This document shows positions 7,345 through 16,144 of a DNA stretch of 64,000 bases, in pieces; the first letter of the stretch is position 1, and each line of letters opens with the position of its first letter. The position numbers and the translations under genes were made by a program. The stretch is from G965220205 sp965220205 (GTDB taxonomy: Bacteria; Chloroflexota; Dehalococcoidia; Lucifugimonadales; Australimonadaceae). The notes below the pieces were generated by a model. It was given only the letters and a program-made list of their open reading frames with translations, did no database searches and was not told the DNA's origin. The stretch spans positions 2,356,001 through 2,420,000 of the forward strand of contig OZ244812.1 of the NCBI GenBank assembly GCA_965220205.1, given 5' to 3'.

Positions 7345-8667
7345 CTAGCCGACGCTCGCCAGCGCCGATACGAGCCGGTCGATCTCCGCCCGGGTGTTCG
7401 TCTCGGTGACGCAGAGCAGCATGCCGTCGTCGATGCTGTCGCTCACATCCAGGCCTCCGACGATCCCCGCGTCCTCGAGTCCTTGGCTGATCGTCGCCGG
7501 GGGACGGGGACACCGCACAACGAACTCCTGGAAGAACGTGCCGCTGAGGGGCAGGTCGTAGCCGGGCAGCTGGGCGATCTGGCCCGCGGCGTAGTGCGCC
7601 TTCTGGTAGCAGAGCTCGGCGACATGGCGCAGGCCCCGCTTGCCCATGAGCGCCAAGTAAACGGTCGCCCATAGCCCGATGAGGGCTGTGCTCGTGCAGA
7701 TGTTCGAGGTCGCGTGCTCCCGCCGGATGTGCTGCTCGCGCGGCTGGAGCGTCAGCACGTAGGCCTTGCGTCCCGCCGTATCCATGGTCTGGCCGACGAT
7801 GCGTCCCGGCATCTGGCGGAGGAACTCGGTGCGGCAGGTGAAGACGCCAACGTAGGGACCGCCGAAGCTCAGTGGAACGCCGAGGGCCTGGCCCTCCCCG
7901 GTCGCGGCGTCAGCGCCGAGGGCGCCCGGGGGCTTGAAGAGCGCGAGCGCCATCGGGTCGCACGACACACACGAGAGCGCCCCCTCCGCGTGTGCGAGGC
8001 TGGAGAGGGCGGCGACGTCGTCGATGTAGCCGAAGAAGTTGGGGTACTGCGAAAGGACGCAGGCGGTGCTGGGTTCGAGTTCGTTGGCGGTGGGCGCGAT
8101 GGAGTAGACCTCGATGTCCTGCGGGGTCGCGTACGCCCGCACGACGTCTTGGTAGTGGGGGTGCACGGTGTCGACGATTGCCACGCGGGACCGCTTGGTG
8201 ACGCGGCAGGCCATGAGCGCCGCCTCCGCGAGACTCGACGCGCCGTCGTACATCCCAGCGTTGGAGACTTCCATGTCGAAGAGCTGCGCCGTGAGGGACT
8301 GGAACTCGAACGTGCTCTGCAGAGTCCCTTGGGAGACCTCGGGCTGATATGGCGTGTACGAGGTCAGGAACTCGCCCCGTGTGACCAGCGGCCCGACGAC
8401 AGCGGGGCAGAAGTGGTTGTACACGCCGGCCCCGATGAAGCTCGGGTGGGCGCCGGCGTGGAAGTTGCGCTGCGCCAGCCGTTCCATCTCGGCCCGCAAC
8501 TCCATCTCCGACAGAGGGTTGGGAATCGCGAGCGGAGGGTTGCGCACGCCAGCCGGGATGTCCTCGAACAGGTCTTCGATGCGGCCCACGCCGACCGCCG
8601 CGAGCATAGCCGCGCGGTCGTCGTCGGTGTTCGGTATGTACGGCGAGACGAACGGAGAGTCGGCCAC
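7345..8667 (-). CDS. gcvPA: Glycine dehydrogenase (decarboxylating) subunit 1
   Basis: N-terminal half of the split P-protein. The protein is 440 aa, typical of GcvPA, with FIGAGVYNHFCPAVV, TPYQPEVSQGTLQ, GMYDGASSLAEA and LQPREQHIRREHATSNIC as family signatures. The GTG start gives MADSPFVSPYIPNT, preceded by AGGCGAGG and 11 nt behind the gcvH stop. It forms the dimeric P-protein with GcvPB, the next gene. Confidence 0.95.
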   Translation of the reverse strand: MADSPFVSPYIPNTDDDRAAMLAAVGVGRIEDLFEDIPAGVRNPPLAIPNPLSEMELRAEMERLAQRNFHAGAHPSFIGAGVYNHFCPAVVGPLVTRGEFLTSYTPYQPEVSQGTLQSTFEFQSLTAQLFDMEVSNAGMYDGASSLAEAALMACRVTKRSRVAIVDTVHPHYQDVVRAYATPQDIEVYSIAPTANELEPSTACVLSQYPNFFGYIDDVAALSSLAHAEGALSCVSCDPMALALFKPPGALGADAATGEGQALGVPLSFGGPYVGVFTCRTEFLRQMPGRIVGQTMDTAGRKAYVLTLQPREQHIRREHATSNICTSTALIGLWATVYLALMGKRGLRHVAELCYQKAHYAAGQIAQLPGYDLPLSGTFFQEFVVRCPRPPATISQGLEDAGIVGGLDVSDSIDDGMLLCVTETNTRAEIDRLVSALASVG

Positions 8668-8678
8668 AGTCCTCGCCT

Positions 8679-9062
8679 CTACTCGGACGTGATCGCGGCG
8701 TACCCGGCGGCGTCCAGGAGGCCCGTCAACTCGCCGGCGTCGTCCGCCTTGATGCGGAGCAGCCAGCCGCCCGCATAGGGGTCGTCGTTCACGAGCTCTG
8801 GCTTGTCCTTGACCTGCGCGTTCACCTCGACGACCTCGCCGGTGACCGGAGAGAAGAGGTCGGAGACCGCCTTGACCGACTCGATCTCGCCCATCTGCTC
8901 GTGCTGCGCGACGCGGGCGCCCTCCTTCGGGAGCTCGATATAGATCACGTCGCCCAACTCGTGCTGGGCGAACTTGGTGATGCCGACGCGGACAGCGCCG
9001 TCGGGATCGAGCAGCGCCCACTCGTGCTCCTTCGAGTAGTGCCGGTCGTTCGGGACTTCCAT
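8679..9062 (-). CDS. gcvH: Glycine cleavage system H protein
   Basis: Lipoyl-carrying shuttle between the P, T and L proteins. It is 127 aa, normal length, with the lipoylated Lys64 in ESVKAVSDLFSP and the preceding GEI. AGAGGA lies upstream of the ATG. No lipoamide dehydrogenase or lipoate ligase gene is present in the window, so the L protein must be encoded elsewhere. Confidence 0.96.
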   Translation of the reverse strand: MEVPNDRHYSKEHEWALLDPDGAVRVGITKFAQHELGDVIYIELPKEGARVAQHEQMGEIESVKAVSDLFSPVTGEVVEVNAQVKDKPELVNDDPYAGGWLLRIKADDAGELTGLLDAAGYAAITSE

Positions 9063-9127
9063 GCGCCACTTTCCTCTCGCGGCAAGTCCTCTCCACGAGG
9101 CGAGGGAGTACTCAGCCGATGGGAAGG

Positions 9128-10246
9128 TTATCGAGGCCTCGAATAGAACGGAAGCGCCACCACCCGGGCGTCCAGCAACCTGCCGCGTACGTCTACCTGA
9201 AGCCGCTGGCCGGGGGAGGCGAGACGGGCCGGAACATAGCCGAGGCCTATGTTCCTGTCAAGCGAGGGCGCATAGCCGCCGCTGCTGACCATGCCGAGCA
9301 CGGAGCCCTCCGCCAGCAAGGGCGCGTGGGCGCGTGGCACGGCTCCCCGCTCGACCGCCTCGAATCCCGCAAGTCGGCGCTCGGTCCCGTCGCGCGCGGC
9401 GGCCCGGACAGCCTCCGCGCCGCAAAAGTTGCCCTCCATTGCCACGAAGCGCTCCAAGCCGCATTCAACGGGGTTCACGCTCTCGTCCATATCCGCGCCG
9501 TGCAGCAGCAGGCCCGCCTCGAGCCGGAGCGTATCGCGCGCCCCTAGGCCGCAGGGGACGGCGCCATGCTCTACGAGCAGGTCCCATACCGCAGACGCGT
9601 CCGCGTCCGCGGGCATGATCTCCAGCCCGTCTTCGCCCGTGTACCCCGTGCGGGCCAGCAGCGCTGGGCGTCCGCCTATCGAGCCCTCGGCGATGCGAAA
9701 GGGCCGGACGACGCCAGGGTCGAAGTCCGAAACCGCCCGCGTGATTTCGATCGCTCCGGGCCCTTGGAGCGCAATCATCGAGACGCGGTCCGTTGCATCC
9801 TCAATGACCGCGTCCCCGTACCGCTCGTCGCGCCACCGGGTAACCCAGGCAAGCACCCGCGCCGCGTTGGCGGCGTTGGCAACCAGGAGAAACCGCTCGT
9901 CCCCCAGACGATAGACGAGGCCGTCGTCGATGATGCCGCCTCGCTCGTTGCACACGAGGCCGTACCGGGCGCGTCCGTGGGGCATCGATGCGCCAATGTC
10001 GGCCGTATGCGTCCAGTCGAGCAGCGCGCGCGCGTTGGCGCCCTCCACGAAGAAGCGGCCCATGTGGGAGACATCGAAGACCCCTGCCGTCGTGCGAACG
10101 GCTCTCGCCTCCGCGAGGATGCTCTCGTACTGCACCGGCATGTCATAGCCGGCGAACGGGACCATGCGGGCGCCGAGGCGGACGTGCCGGCCGTGGAGGC
10201 TCGTCGTGCGGAGGCAGTCGTGGGTCACGGACGTCTGGTTGCCCAC
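9128..10246 (-). CDS. gcvT: Aminomethyltransferase (glycine cleavage T protein)
   Basis: Transfers the methylene group from lipoyl-H protein to tetrahydrofolate, releasing ammonia. It is 372 aa with family signatures PFAGYDMPVQY, FDVSHMGRF, RTGYTGEDGLEI and CGLGARDTLRLEAGL. The GTG start lies 7 nt after the metE stop. An in-frame GTG six codons later (VTHDCLRTT) is a possible alternative; neither has a strong Shine-Dalgarno. The gene is part of the metE-gcvT-gcvH-gcvPA-gcvPB operon. Confidence 0.95.
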   Translation of the reverse strand: MGNQTSVTHDCLRTTSLHGRHVRLGARMVPFAGYDMPVQYESILAEARAVRTTAGVFDVSHMGRFFVEGANARALLDWTHTADIGASMPHGRARYGLVCNERGGIIDDGLVYRLGDERFLLVANAANAARVLAWVTRWRDERYGDAVIEDATDRVSMIALQGPGAIEITRAVSDFDPGVVRPFRIAEGSIGGRPALLARTGYTGEDGLEIMPADADASAVWDLLVEHGAVPCGLGARDTLRLEAGLLLHGADMDESVNPVECGLERFVAMEGNFCGAEAVRAAARDGTERRLAGFEAVERGAVPRAHAPLLAEGSVLGMVSSGGYAPSLDRNIGLGYVPARLASPGQRLQVDVRGRLLDARVVALPFYSRPR

Positions 10247-10253
10247 GCACTGC

Positions 10254-12551
10254 TCACGAGGCGGACGCCCGGAGCGATTTCGCTGCCTCGACCATGTTCC
10301 CGAGCGAGGGTTCGACCTCCCGCCAGTTGCGGGTCTTGAGGCCGCAGTCCGGGTTCACCCAAATCTGCTCGGGGGGAATGACGTCGAGGGCCTTGTCGAG
10401 CAACTCCCGCATCTCCTGAGCGCTCGCGACGCGCGGCGAGTGGATGTCGTAGACGCCGGGCCCGATTTCGTTCGGGTAGTGGTAGTCGCCGAAGGCGGCC
10501 AGCAACTCCATGCCGCTGCGGGAAGATTCGATGGAGATCACGTCGGCGTCCAGCGCGCCGATGGCTGCAATGATGTCGTTGAATTCGGCGTAGCACATGT
10601 GCGTGTGAATCTGCGTGTTGTCGGAAATGCCGGAGGAGGCCAGCCGGAAGCATTCCACCGCCCACTTGAGGTAGTCGTCCCAGTCTTGGCGGCGGAGCGG
10701 CAGTCCCTCGCGCATGGCGGGCTCGTCCACTTGGATGACACGGATCCCGGCCGCCTCAAGGTCCGCGACCTCGTCGCGAATGACCAGCGCGAGCTGACGG
10801 CACGTCTCGCTCCGGGGCTGATCGTCCCGGACGAAGGACCATTGCAACATCGTGACGGGGCCGGTCAGCATCCCCTTGACCGGGTGGCTGGTCAGCGACT
10901 GTGCGTAGGTGGACCAGGCGACTGTCATGGGTTGACGCCGCGCCACGTCGCCAAAGATGATGGGCGGCTTGACGCACCGCGAGCCGTAGCTCTGCACCCA
11001 CCCGTTCCTGGTCGAAACGTAGCCTTGGAGCTGCTCGCCGAAGTACTCCACCATGTCGTTGCGCTCAGGCTCGCCGTGGACCAGGACATCGAGGCCGATC
11101 TGCTCCTGGAAGCGAATCACGCCCGCTATTTCCTTCTCGAGGAACTTCTTGTAGCCGTCGTCGTCCAACTCGCGGCGGTTGTGGGCTGCTCGAGCGCGCC
11201 GTATCTCAGCGGTCTGCGGAAACGAGCCGATGGTCGTGGTGGGGAAGGGAGGCAGTTTGATCGTCCGCTGTTGCACCGCCCGGCGCTCGGCAAAGCTGCT
11301 GGCGCGCGCGTACATCGATGGGTCGATGGCCGCGACTCGTTCCTTCATCGCGGGATTGTGCACGCGGAGCGACTGACGCCGGCTCTGCATGGCGCGTGCG
11401 TTCTCGGCAATGGCCGCTGCGACGTCGTCTCTTCCACCGTTGACCGCGGCTGTGATAACGGCGACCTCCGCCACCTTCTGCTTGGCGAAGGCCATCCACG
11501 ACCTCATCTCGTCGTCCATCGTCGTCTCGAGATCGAGGTCGACTGGCGTGTGGAGCAGCGAGCAGGACGGCGCAACGAACACGCGCCGCGACCCAACGGC
11601 CGAGCAGGCGTGGCTGACGGTGGCTATTGCCTCTTCGAGGTCCGTCTTCCAGATGTTGCGGCCGTCCACGACGCCCAGGGAGATGACCATGTCGTCGGGA
11701 AGCTTGGCCAGGATGTTGGCGATGTCGTCCCCCCCGCGCGTCACGTCGACGTGCAGGCCGGCGACCGGCAGCGCGAGCGCCACCTTCAGATTCTCGCGCA
11801 GGTCCGAGAAGTAGACAGACACCATGAGCTTCAGCGCGGAAGCTGACGCATTCAGCCGCGCGTAGGCGCGGCCGAACGCAGCGCCCTGCACCCCGTTGAG
11901 TGTGAGTCCCAACATCGGCTCGTCGACCTGCACCCAGTCGGCGCCGGCGGCAAGCAACTGTTTCAACACCTGCTCGTACGCAGGCAGCAGGCGGTCGAGC
12001 AGCGCGAGCGTGTCGCTCTTCCCGTCCGTGGGTTTACTCAGGAGTAGGAAACTCACTGGGCCCAACAGCACGGGCCTGGTGTGGATGCCCAAGGCCCGCG
12101 CCTCCAGGAACTCGTCCACCGGCTTTGTCGACGAGACGGCGAAGGACTGGTCGGGGGCCAGCTCGGGGACGATGTAGTGGTAGTTGGTGTCGAACCACTT
12201 GGTCATTTCCATGGCGGGCACGCCGTCGACTGCCCCATGGCCGGTGACTCCGCGGGCCATGGCGAAATAGAGGTCGAGGTCGACGGGACCGCCTGCGTGG
12301 CCGAACCGTTCGGGCACCGCTCCCACCATCGCCGCCGTGTCCAGGACGTGGTCGTAGAGCGAGAAATCGTTGGAAGGGACGTGACGGATGCCCTGGTGGC
12401 GTTGGAACTCCCAATTCTCTCTGCGGAGGGAGGCCGCGATCCGGTTGAGCTCGTCCCGGTCCACCTTGTCGGCCCAATAGGCCTCCACGGCCCGCTTGAG
12501 CTCGCGCCGAGGGCCGATGCGGGGGAAGCCGAGATTCGTCGCTATCGCCAC
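10254..12551 (-). CDS. metE: Cobalamin-independent methionine synthase
   Basis: Transfers the methyl group of 5-methyltetrahydropteroyl-triglutamate to homocysteine, giving methionine. It is 765 aa, full length, with two repeated barrels. The zinc ligands are H651 and C653 (HTHMC), E675 (SIESS) and C736 (NPDCG), with the same mutual spacing as in the E. coli enzyme. The GTG start is preceded by AGGAGAG. It heads the operon with the glycine-cleavage genes, linking one-carbon units from glycine to methionine. The leader is only about 65 nt, and I see no cobalamin or SAM riboswitch, although the organism also has a cobalamin adenosyltransferase (44032-44580). Confidence 0.97.
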   Translation of the reverse strand: MAIATNLGFPRIGPRRELKRAVEAYWADKVDRDELNRIAASLRRENWEFQRHQGIRHVPSNDFSLYDHVLDTAAMVGAVPERFGHAGGPVDLDLYFAMARGVTGHGAVDGVPAMEMTKWFDTNYHYIVPELAPDQSFAVSSTKPVDEFLEARALGIHTRPVLLGPVSFLLLSKPTDGKSDTLALLDRLLPAYEQVLKQLLAAGADWVQVDEPMLGLTLNGVQGAAFGRAYARLNASASALKLMVSVYFSDLRENLKVALALPVAGLHVDVTRGGDDIANILAKLPDDMVISLGVVDGRNIWKTDLEEAIATVSHACSAVGSRRVFVAPSCSLLHTPVDLDLETTMDDEMRSWMAFAKQKVAEVAVITAAVNGGRDDVAAAIAENARAMQSRRQSLRVHNPAMKERVAAIDPSMYARASSFAERRAVQQRTIKLPPFPTTTIGSFPQTAEIRRARAAHNRRELDDDGYKKFLEKEIAGVIRFQEQIGLDVLVHGEPERNDMVEYFGEQLQGYVSTRNGWVQSYGSRCVKPPIIFGDVARRQPMTVAWSTYAQSLTSHPVKGMLTGPVTMLQWSFVRDDQPRSETCRQLALVIRDEVADLEAAGIRVIQVDEPAMREGLPLRRQDWDDYLKWAVECFRLASSGISDNTQIHTHMCYAEFNDIIAAIGALDADVISIESSRSGMELLAAFGDYHYPNEIGPGVYDIHSPRVASAQEMRELLDKALDVIPPEQIWVNPDCGLKTRNWREVEPSLGNMVEAAKSLRASAS

Positions 12552-12622
12552 GTGGTCTCTCCTATGGGGGTCACTCTAAGGGATCGTGCCCGGACCCTGC
12601 GCCCTTGGTCCGCGACCCTTCC

Positions 12623-12651
12623 ATTCTACCGGAGGGGGCGGGAGTGGACAA
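12623..12651 (-). promoter_or_regulatory. Predicted promoter of the metE-gcv operon
   Basis: On the minus strand TTGTCC (12646-12651), a 17-nt spacer and TAGAAT (12623-12628). Transcription would start near 12616, leaving a leader of about 65 nt. Confidence 0.6.
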
Positions 12652-12740
12652 ACTGCGCCTCCGCTCTCTCCTGTGCGTGTGTGCGCGCACCTAGCTCTGA
12701 CGCGGCTCAGGCCCGCGCGTGTCCGGGGCGGCCGCCGTGT

Positions 12741-12746
12741 TACTAT
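12741..12746 (+). promoter_or_regulatory. -10 box of a probable leaderless transcript
   Basis: TACTAT lies seven nucleotides before the ATG of the EVE-domain gene, with no Shine-Dalgarno between. Confidence 0.45.
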
Positions 12747-12753
12747 TTCGTGT

Positions 12754-13284
12754 ATGACGACTCCTCTCGCGACACCGCGCAACTACTGGATGGTGGCGGT
12801 CCGTCCGGACTACTACGAACGGTGCGTCGAGCAGCAGTTCACGTTGCTCGGCATGGGGCGGACCCACCGCAAACGGGTCCAGCGCATGGAGATCGGCGAC
12901 CGGGTGCTCTTCTACGTCGCCGAATGGATGGTGTTCGGGGCGACGGCGACGATCGCCTCTACCTATTTCGAGGACTCGACGCCGACCTGGCCGTCGTCCG
13001 ACCCCGACGAGACGTACGCTTGGCGCGTATGCATCACTGGCGGCGTCACGCCGGACGCGCGTCACCGGGTGGACGCGAGGCTTATCGCGCCGCGCATGCA
13101 ATACGTGAAGAAATGGCCTCCCGAGCAGTGGCCGCTGGCGTTCCAGGGACTACTCCACCTGATCCCGAAGCAGGACTTTGGTCTGATAGAGGACGAGCTG
13201 CGCAGGGGCAGGGCTACGCCGTCCGTGGTCTTCGGCAACGGCAACGGCGCCTGCGCCCTCGATGGCCTCGCGGCGAGGGTATAA
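12754..13284 (+). CDS. EVE-domain (PUA-like) protein
   Basis: A 176-aa single-domain protein. NYWMVAVRPDYYERC near the N-terminus, RMEIGDRVLFYVAEWMVFGA in the middle and the aromatic-rich fold match the EVE domain, a PUA-like fold thought to read modified bases in DNA or RNA. The C-terminal 25 residues after HLIPKQDF are a short extension. The gene appears leaderless and is followed after 1 nt by an enoyl-reductase-like gene, so the two are co-transcribed. Its target is unknown. EVE proteins are often found next to restriction systems, but none is seen here. Confidence 0.8.
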   Translation: MTTPLATPRNYWMVAVRPDYYERCVEQQFTLLGMGRTHRKRVQRMEIGDRVLFYVAEWMVFGATATIASTYFEDSTPTWPSSDPDETYAWRVCITGGVTPDARHRVDARLIAPRMQYVKKWPPEQWPLAFQGLLHLIPKQDFGLIEDELRRGRATPSVVFGNGNGACALDGLAARV

Positions 13285-13285
13285 C

Positions 13286-14059
13286 GTGGCTGTCGCCATC
13301 GACCTATCGGGCCAGAGCGCCATCGTATTCGGGGTCGCCAACCACCGGAGCATCGCGTGGGCCATTGCCCAGCGCCTGCACGAGGCAGGCGCGCACTTGA
13401 CGGTGACCTACCAGAACGAGCGGCTCGCGCGGAATGCGCACGAGCTAATCAAGGGCCTCGACAACGCCCAAGCGGTCGAGTGCGACGCGCTCGACGAGCA
13501 GTCGATTGAGAGGGCAGTCGATGCGGCGGCAGGCGCCGCGCCTCTCGCCGTGGCAGTCCATTGCATCGTGTTCGCAAACAGGGAGGACCTTTCAGGGGAT
13601 TTCTCGCGCACGGGCATCGAGGGGTTCCGGACCGCACTGGAGGTCAGCGCATACACGCTGATGCCCATTACGCGTCTGGCTGCTCGCCGGATGGAGGCGG
13701 GCGGCAGCGTCCTCGCGCTCTCGTTCCACGGGTCCGAGAAGGTGTACCCGGGCTACAACATCGCTGGCGTGGCCAAGGCAGCGCTCGAGAACGAGGTGAG
13801 ATACCTCGCGGCGGAGTACGGCCAGCGGAACATCCGGGTCAATGCCATTTCGGCCGGGCCGTTGAACACCCTCTCAGCGCGCGGCATCTCGGGTTTCGTC
13901 GACATGCAGCGGATCCACGCCGAGCGCTCGCCGATGCGCCGCAACATCACTCAGGACGAAGTCGGCGCCGCGGCGCTCTTCCTCGCAAGCCCCCTCGCGT
14001 CGGGCGTCACGGGGCACGTGTTGTACGTCGACGCCGGCTACAACATCATGGGCGTCTAG
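13286..14059 (+). CDS. fabI: Enoyl-[acyl-carrier-protein] reductase-like SDR (FabI family)
   Basis: NAD(P)H-dependent reductase, probably of trans-2-enoyl-ACP in fatty-acid synthesis. From the GTG at 13286 it is 257 aa, the normal FabI length; GGCGAGGG precedes it. FabI features are GVANHRSIAWAIA (nucleotide binding, in place of TGxxxGxG) and the catalytic YNIAGVAKAALE with Tyr and Lys seven residues apart. The segment SARGISGF matches the FabI flap before the substrate loop. An in-frame ATG 24 nt upstream lies inside the EVE gene. A non-FAS enoyl reductase of the same family is possible. Confidence 0.85.
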   Translation: MAVAIDLSGQSAIVFGVANHRSIAWAIAQRLHEAGAHLTVTYQNERLARNAHELIKGLDNAQAVECDALDEQSIERAVDAAAGAAPLAVAVHCIVFANREDLSGDFSRTGIEGFRTALEVSAYTLMPITRLAARRMEAGGSVLALSFHGSEKVYPGYNIAGVAKAALENEVRYLAAEYGQRNIRVNAISAGPLNTLSARGISGFVDMQRIHAERSPMRRNITQDEVGAAALFLASPLASGVTGHVLYVDAGYNIMGV

Positions 14060-14070
14060 GCCAGCGGAAC

Positions 14071-15075
14071 TTACGAAGTCCGCTGCGGCTGTATCTCCTC
14101 CAACGCCACGAACTCCTCGTCGTAGAGCCGGTTGAGCTCCGCGACTTCATCCGCGCTCAGCGGGGACGCGTCGGAGCCCGCGGCGAACTCGTCGAGCTGG
14201 TCGCGCCGGACGATGTTCGGGAGCACCGCGGCGATGCTCGGCTCGCTCAGACAGAACTGGATGGCCGCCTGGGCGAGCGTTCGGCCAGTCTCGCCGGCGA
14301 TGAACAGCACTCGTTCTCGTTTCCGAAACGCTAGGTCCAGCCACTCCTGCCGCCGGTGGGCGCGGTGGTCGGAAGGGTCGAACTCGACCTTCATCTTCTC
14401 GGTGAACTCGTCGGTGAGCACTTCGGAGGCGTGGGGGACGCGCGCGAGCAGGCCCGTGTTGTGCTCGTGTGCCGCCGGGAAGAAGGAGCGCGCGGGCTGC
14501 TGCTCGATGATCGAGTAGATGATCTGCATGCTGGCGATGTGGCGCTCGCTCATCGCCGCGCCACCCTCCTCCGCCCAACCGATGTCGGGGCCGAGCGCGA
14601 TGCCGTAGTAGCGAATCTTGCCCTCCTTCGTGAGAGCGTCGAGCGTGTCGAACACCTCGTCGTCCCGGACCGTATTGATGCGCGGATTGTGGAGCTGGTA
14701 GAGGTCGATGTAGTCGGCGCCGAGCCGCCGGAGGCTCTCCTCGCACGCGCCGCGGATGAACTCGGGATCCCACCGCTGTGGCCGCTCACGCTGATGTCCC
14801 TCGCGCGGCGCATGGATGTCGTAGCCAAACTTCGTGCCGATGACGATGTCGTGGCGCCGTTTGCCGAGGGCCTCCTGCATGATTGTCTCGCCGTAGCCCT
14901 CCGCGTAGGTGTCGGCGGTGTCGAAGAGCGTCACGCCTGCCTCGACTGCCTCGCGCAGCAGTCGCACTGCGTCGGGCTTGTCGACTTTGCCCCACCACCC
15001 GGTGCTCACGCTCCACACGCCGAACCCGACCTCGGACACCTCGAGGTCAGTCTGGCCAAGCCGCCGATACTTCAT
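14071..15075 (-). CDS. Aldo/keto reductase
   Basis: NAD(P)H-dependent aldehyde/ketone reductase, 334 aa TIM barrel. The catalytic tetrad is visible: D52 and Y57 (FDTADTY), K82 (IGTKFGYD) and H129 (YQLHNP). GGAGG precedes the ATG. It is convergent with the FabI-like gene (11-nt gap) and shows no operon partner. Its substrate is unknown; the sequence resembles the L-glyceraldehyde-3-phosphate reductase-like, VC1-type group rather than the human AKR1 type. The 160 nt between it and the TatD gene hold nothing I recognise. Confidence 0.92.
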   Translation of the reverse strand: MKYRRLGQTDLEVSEVGFGVWSVSTGWWGKVDKPDAVRLLREAVEAGVTLFDTADTYAEGYGETIMQEALGKRRHDIVIGTKFGYDIHAPREGHQRERPQRWDPEFIRGACEESLRRLGADYIDLYQLHNPRINTVRDDEVFDTLDALTKEGKIRYYGIALGPDIGWAEEGGAAMSERHIASMQIIYSIIEQQPARSFFPAAHEHNTGLLARVPHASEVLTDEFTEKMKVEFDPSDHRAHRRQEWLDLAFRKRERVLFIAGETGRTLAQAAIQFCLSEPSIAAVLPNIVRRDQLDEFAAGSDASPLSADEVAELNRLYDEEFVALEEIQPQRTS

Positions 15076-15237
15076 GCGGTCCTCCGATGGGCTCCCGGTC
15101 CGACCGGGAACCTCCCGATTCTAGCTGAACGCCGGTCCAACCGGCGGCCTACTTGGTCAGATCATGCAGTGGAATCTTATGGACGGCCGAGAGTAAGGAG
15201 CGGCTAGGCGACCAAAGCGCTCTGACCGGTCAACTCC

Positions 15238-16095
15238 TCAGGGCGTAGGGCTGCCGGGCCCGGCGAGGAGCTCGGAGGGACTGACGCGGCCGCCAAGCAT
15301 ACGCAGGTAGTTCTCGGTCGTGACGCGGGCGACGGTCTCGACGTCGACGCCGTGCAACTCCGCGATCTTCTCCGCGACCTGGGGCAAGTGCCACGGCTCG
15401 GTCCAGCTCGTCCGGTGCTTCTTGAACGGCTGCGGGAACGAGTCGGTCTCGATGACGATCCGTTCCAGCGGCAGCCGAGCCGCCGTCTGCTGAAGTTCCT
15501 CGATGCGCAGCAAGGGTTTGGCGAACGATATGTAGAAGCCGATATCGATCACTCGCTCCGCCAGCGCCTCTCCGCCGCTGAAGTAGTGCCATGCGCCGCC
15601 GACTTCGGAAGCGCCCTCTTCCCGCAGGATGCGGACCGTATCGTCGTCGGCCTCCCGAGAGTGCGTGACCAGCGGCAGCCCGAGTTCTCTGGCGAGACGA
15701 ATCTGGATGCGGAACGCCTCATCCTGCACATCCCAGGGAGGCGAGGTAGGCATGTAGTCCATGCCCGTCTCGCTCCATTCGACGACTTTCGGATGGGCGG
15801 CGATGCGTCTGAGCTCCGCAATCGTGCGCGTGTCCACGCGGCCGGTCAGGTTGGAGGGGTGCAGGCCCACCCCGGCGCGCACATTCGGGCGCCTTTCGGC
15901 GATGCCGAGGATGCTCTCGCACGAGGCGAGCGTAGTGCCCGCTGCTATAATGAGGCCCACTCCCGCATCGTGTGCTCGCGTCAACACGTCCGCGAGTTCG
16001 CCCTGATCGTACTGGTCGATATGCGTGTGGCCATCCACCAGTAGCTGAGAAGCCCGCCTATCTTCTGGCCCGCCGCTCTGTTGCATGTCCCGCAT
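15238..16095 (-). CDS. TatD-family metal-dependent hydrolase (DNase)
   Basis: Putative 3'-5' exonuclease/phosphohydrolase of the TatD amidohydrolase-like family, 285 aa. Metal ligands are H23 and H25 (VDGHTHID), E109 (WSETGMD), H145 (VTHSREA), H170 (AWHYFSG) and D218 (IETDSFP). A TACAAT box overlaps the first ATG and stands seven nucleotides before the in-frame ATG at 16086, so a leaderless transcript starting at Met4 is possible (282 aa). It is divergent from the flippase-like gene. Confidence 0.9.
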   Translation of the reverse strand: MRDMQQSGGPEDRRASQLLVDGHTHIDQYDQGELADVLTRAHDAGVGLIIAAGTTLASCESILGIAERRPNVRAGVGLHPSNLTGRVDTRTIAELRRIAAHPKVVEWSETGMDYMPTSPPWDVQDEAFRIQIRLARELGLPLVTHSREADDDTVRILREEGASEVGGAWHYFSGGEALAERVIDIGFYISFAKPLLRIEELQQTAARLPLERIVIETDSFPQPFKKHRTSWTEPWHLPQVAEKIAELHGVDVETVARVTTENYLRMLGGRVSPSELLAGPGSPTP

Positions 16096-16144
16096 TGTAC
16101 CCGACCGGGAGACAGCGCTATAGGCAGCCTAAGGAGAACGCCCT

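Noticed and set aside
10164..11846. 560-codon open frame antisense to metE
   Set aside because: metE is certain from zinc ligands and length; the antisense frame has no recognisable protein features.
12552..12622. SAM or cobalamin riboswitch upstream of metE
   Set aside because: The predicted leader is only about 65 nt and I cannot fit a known riboswitch core into it.
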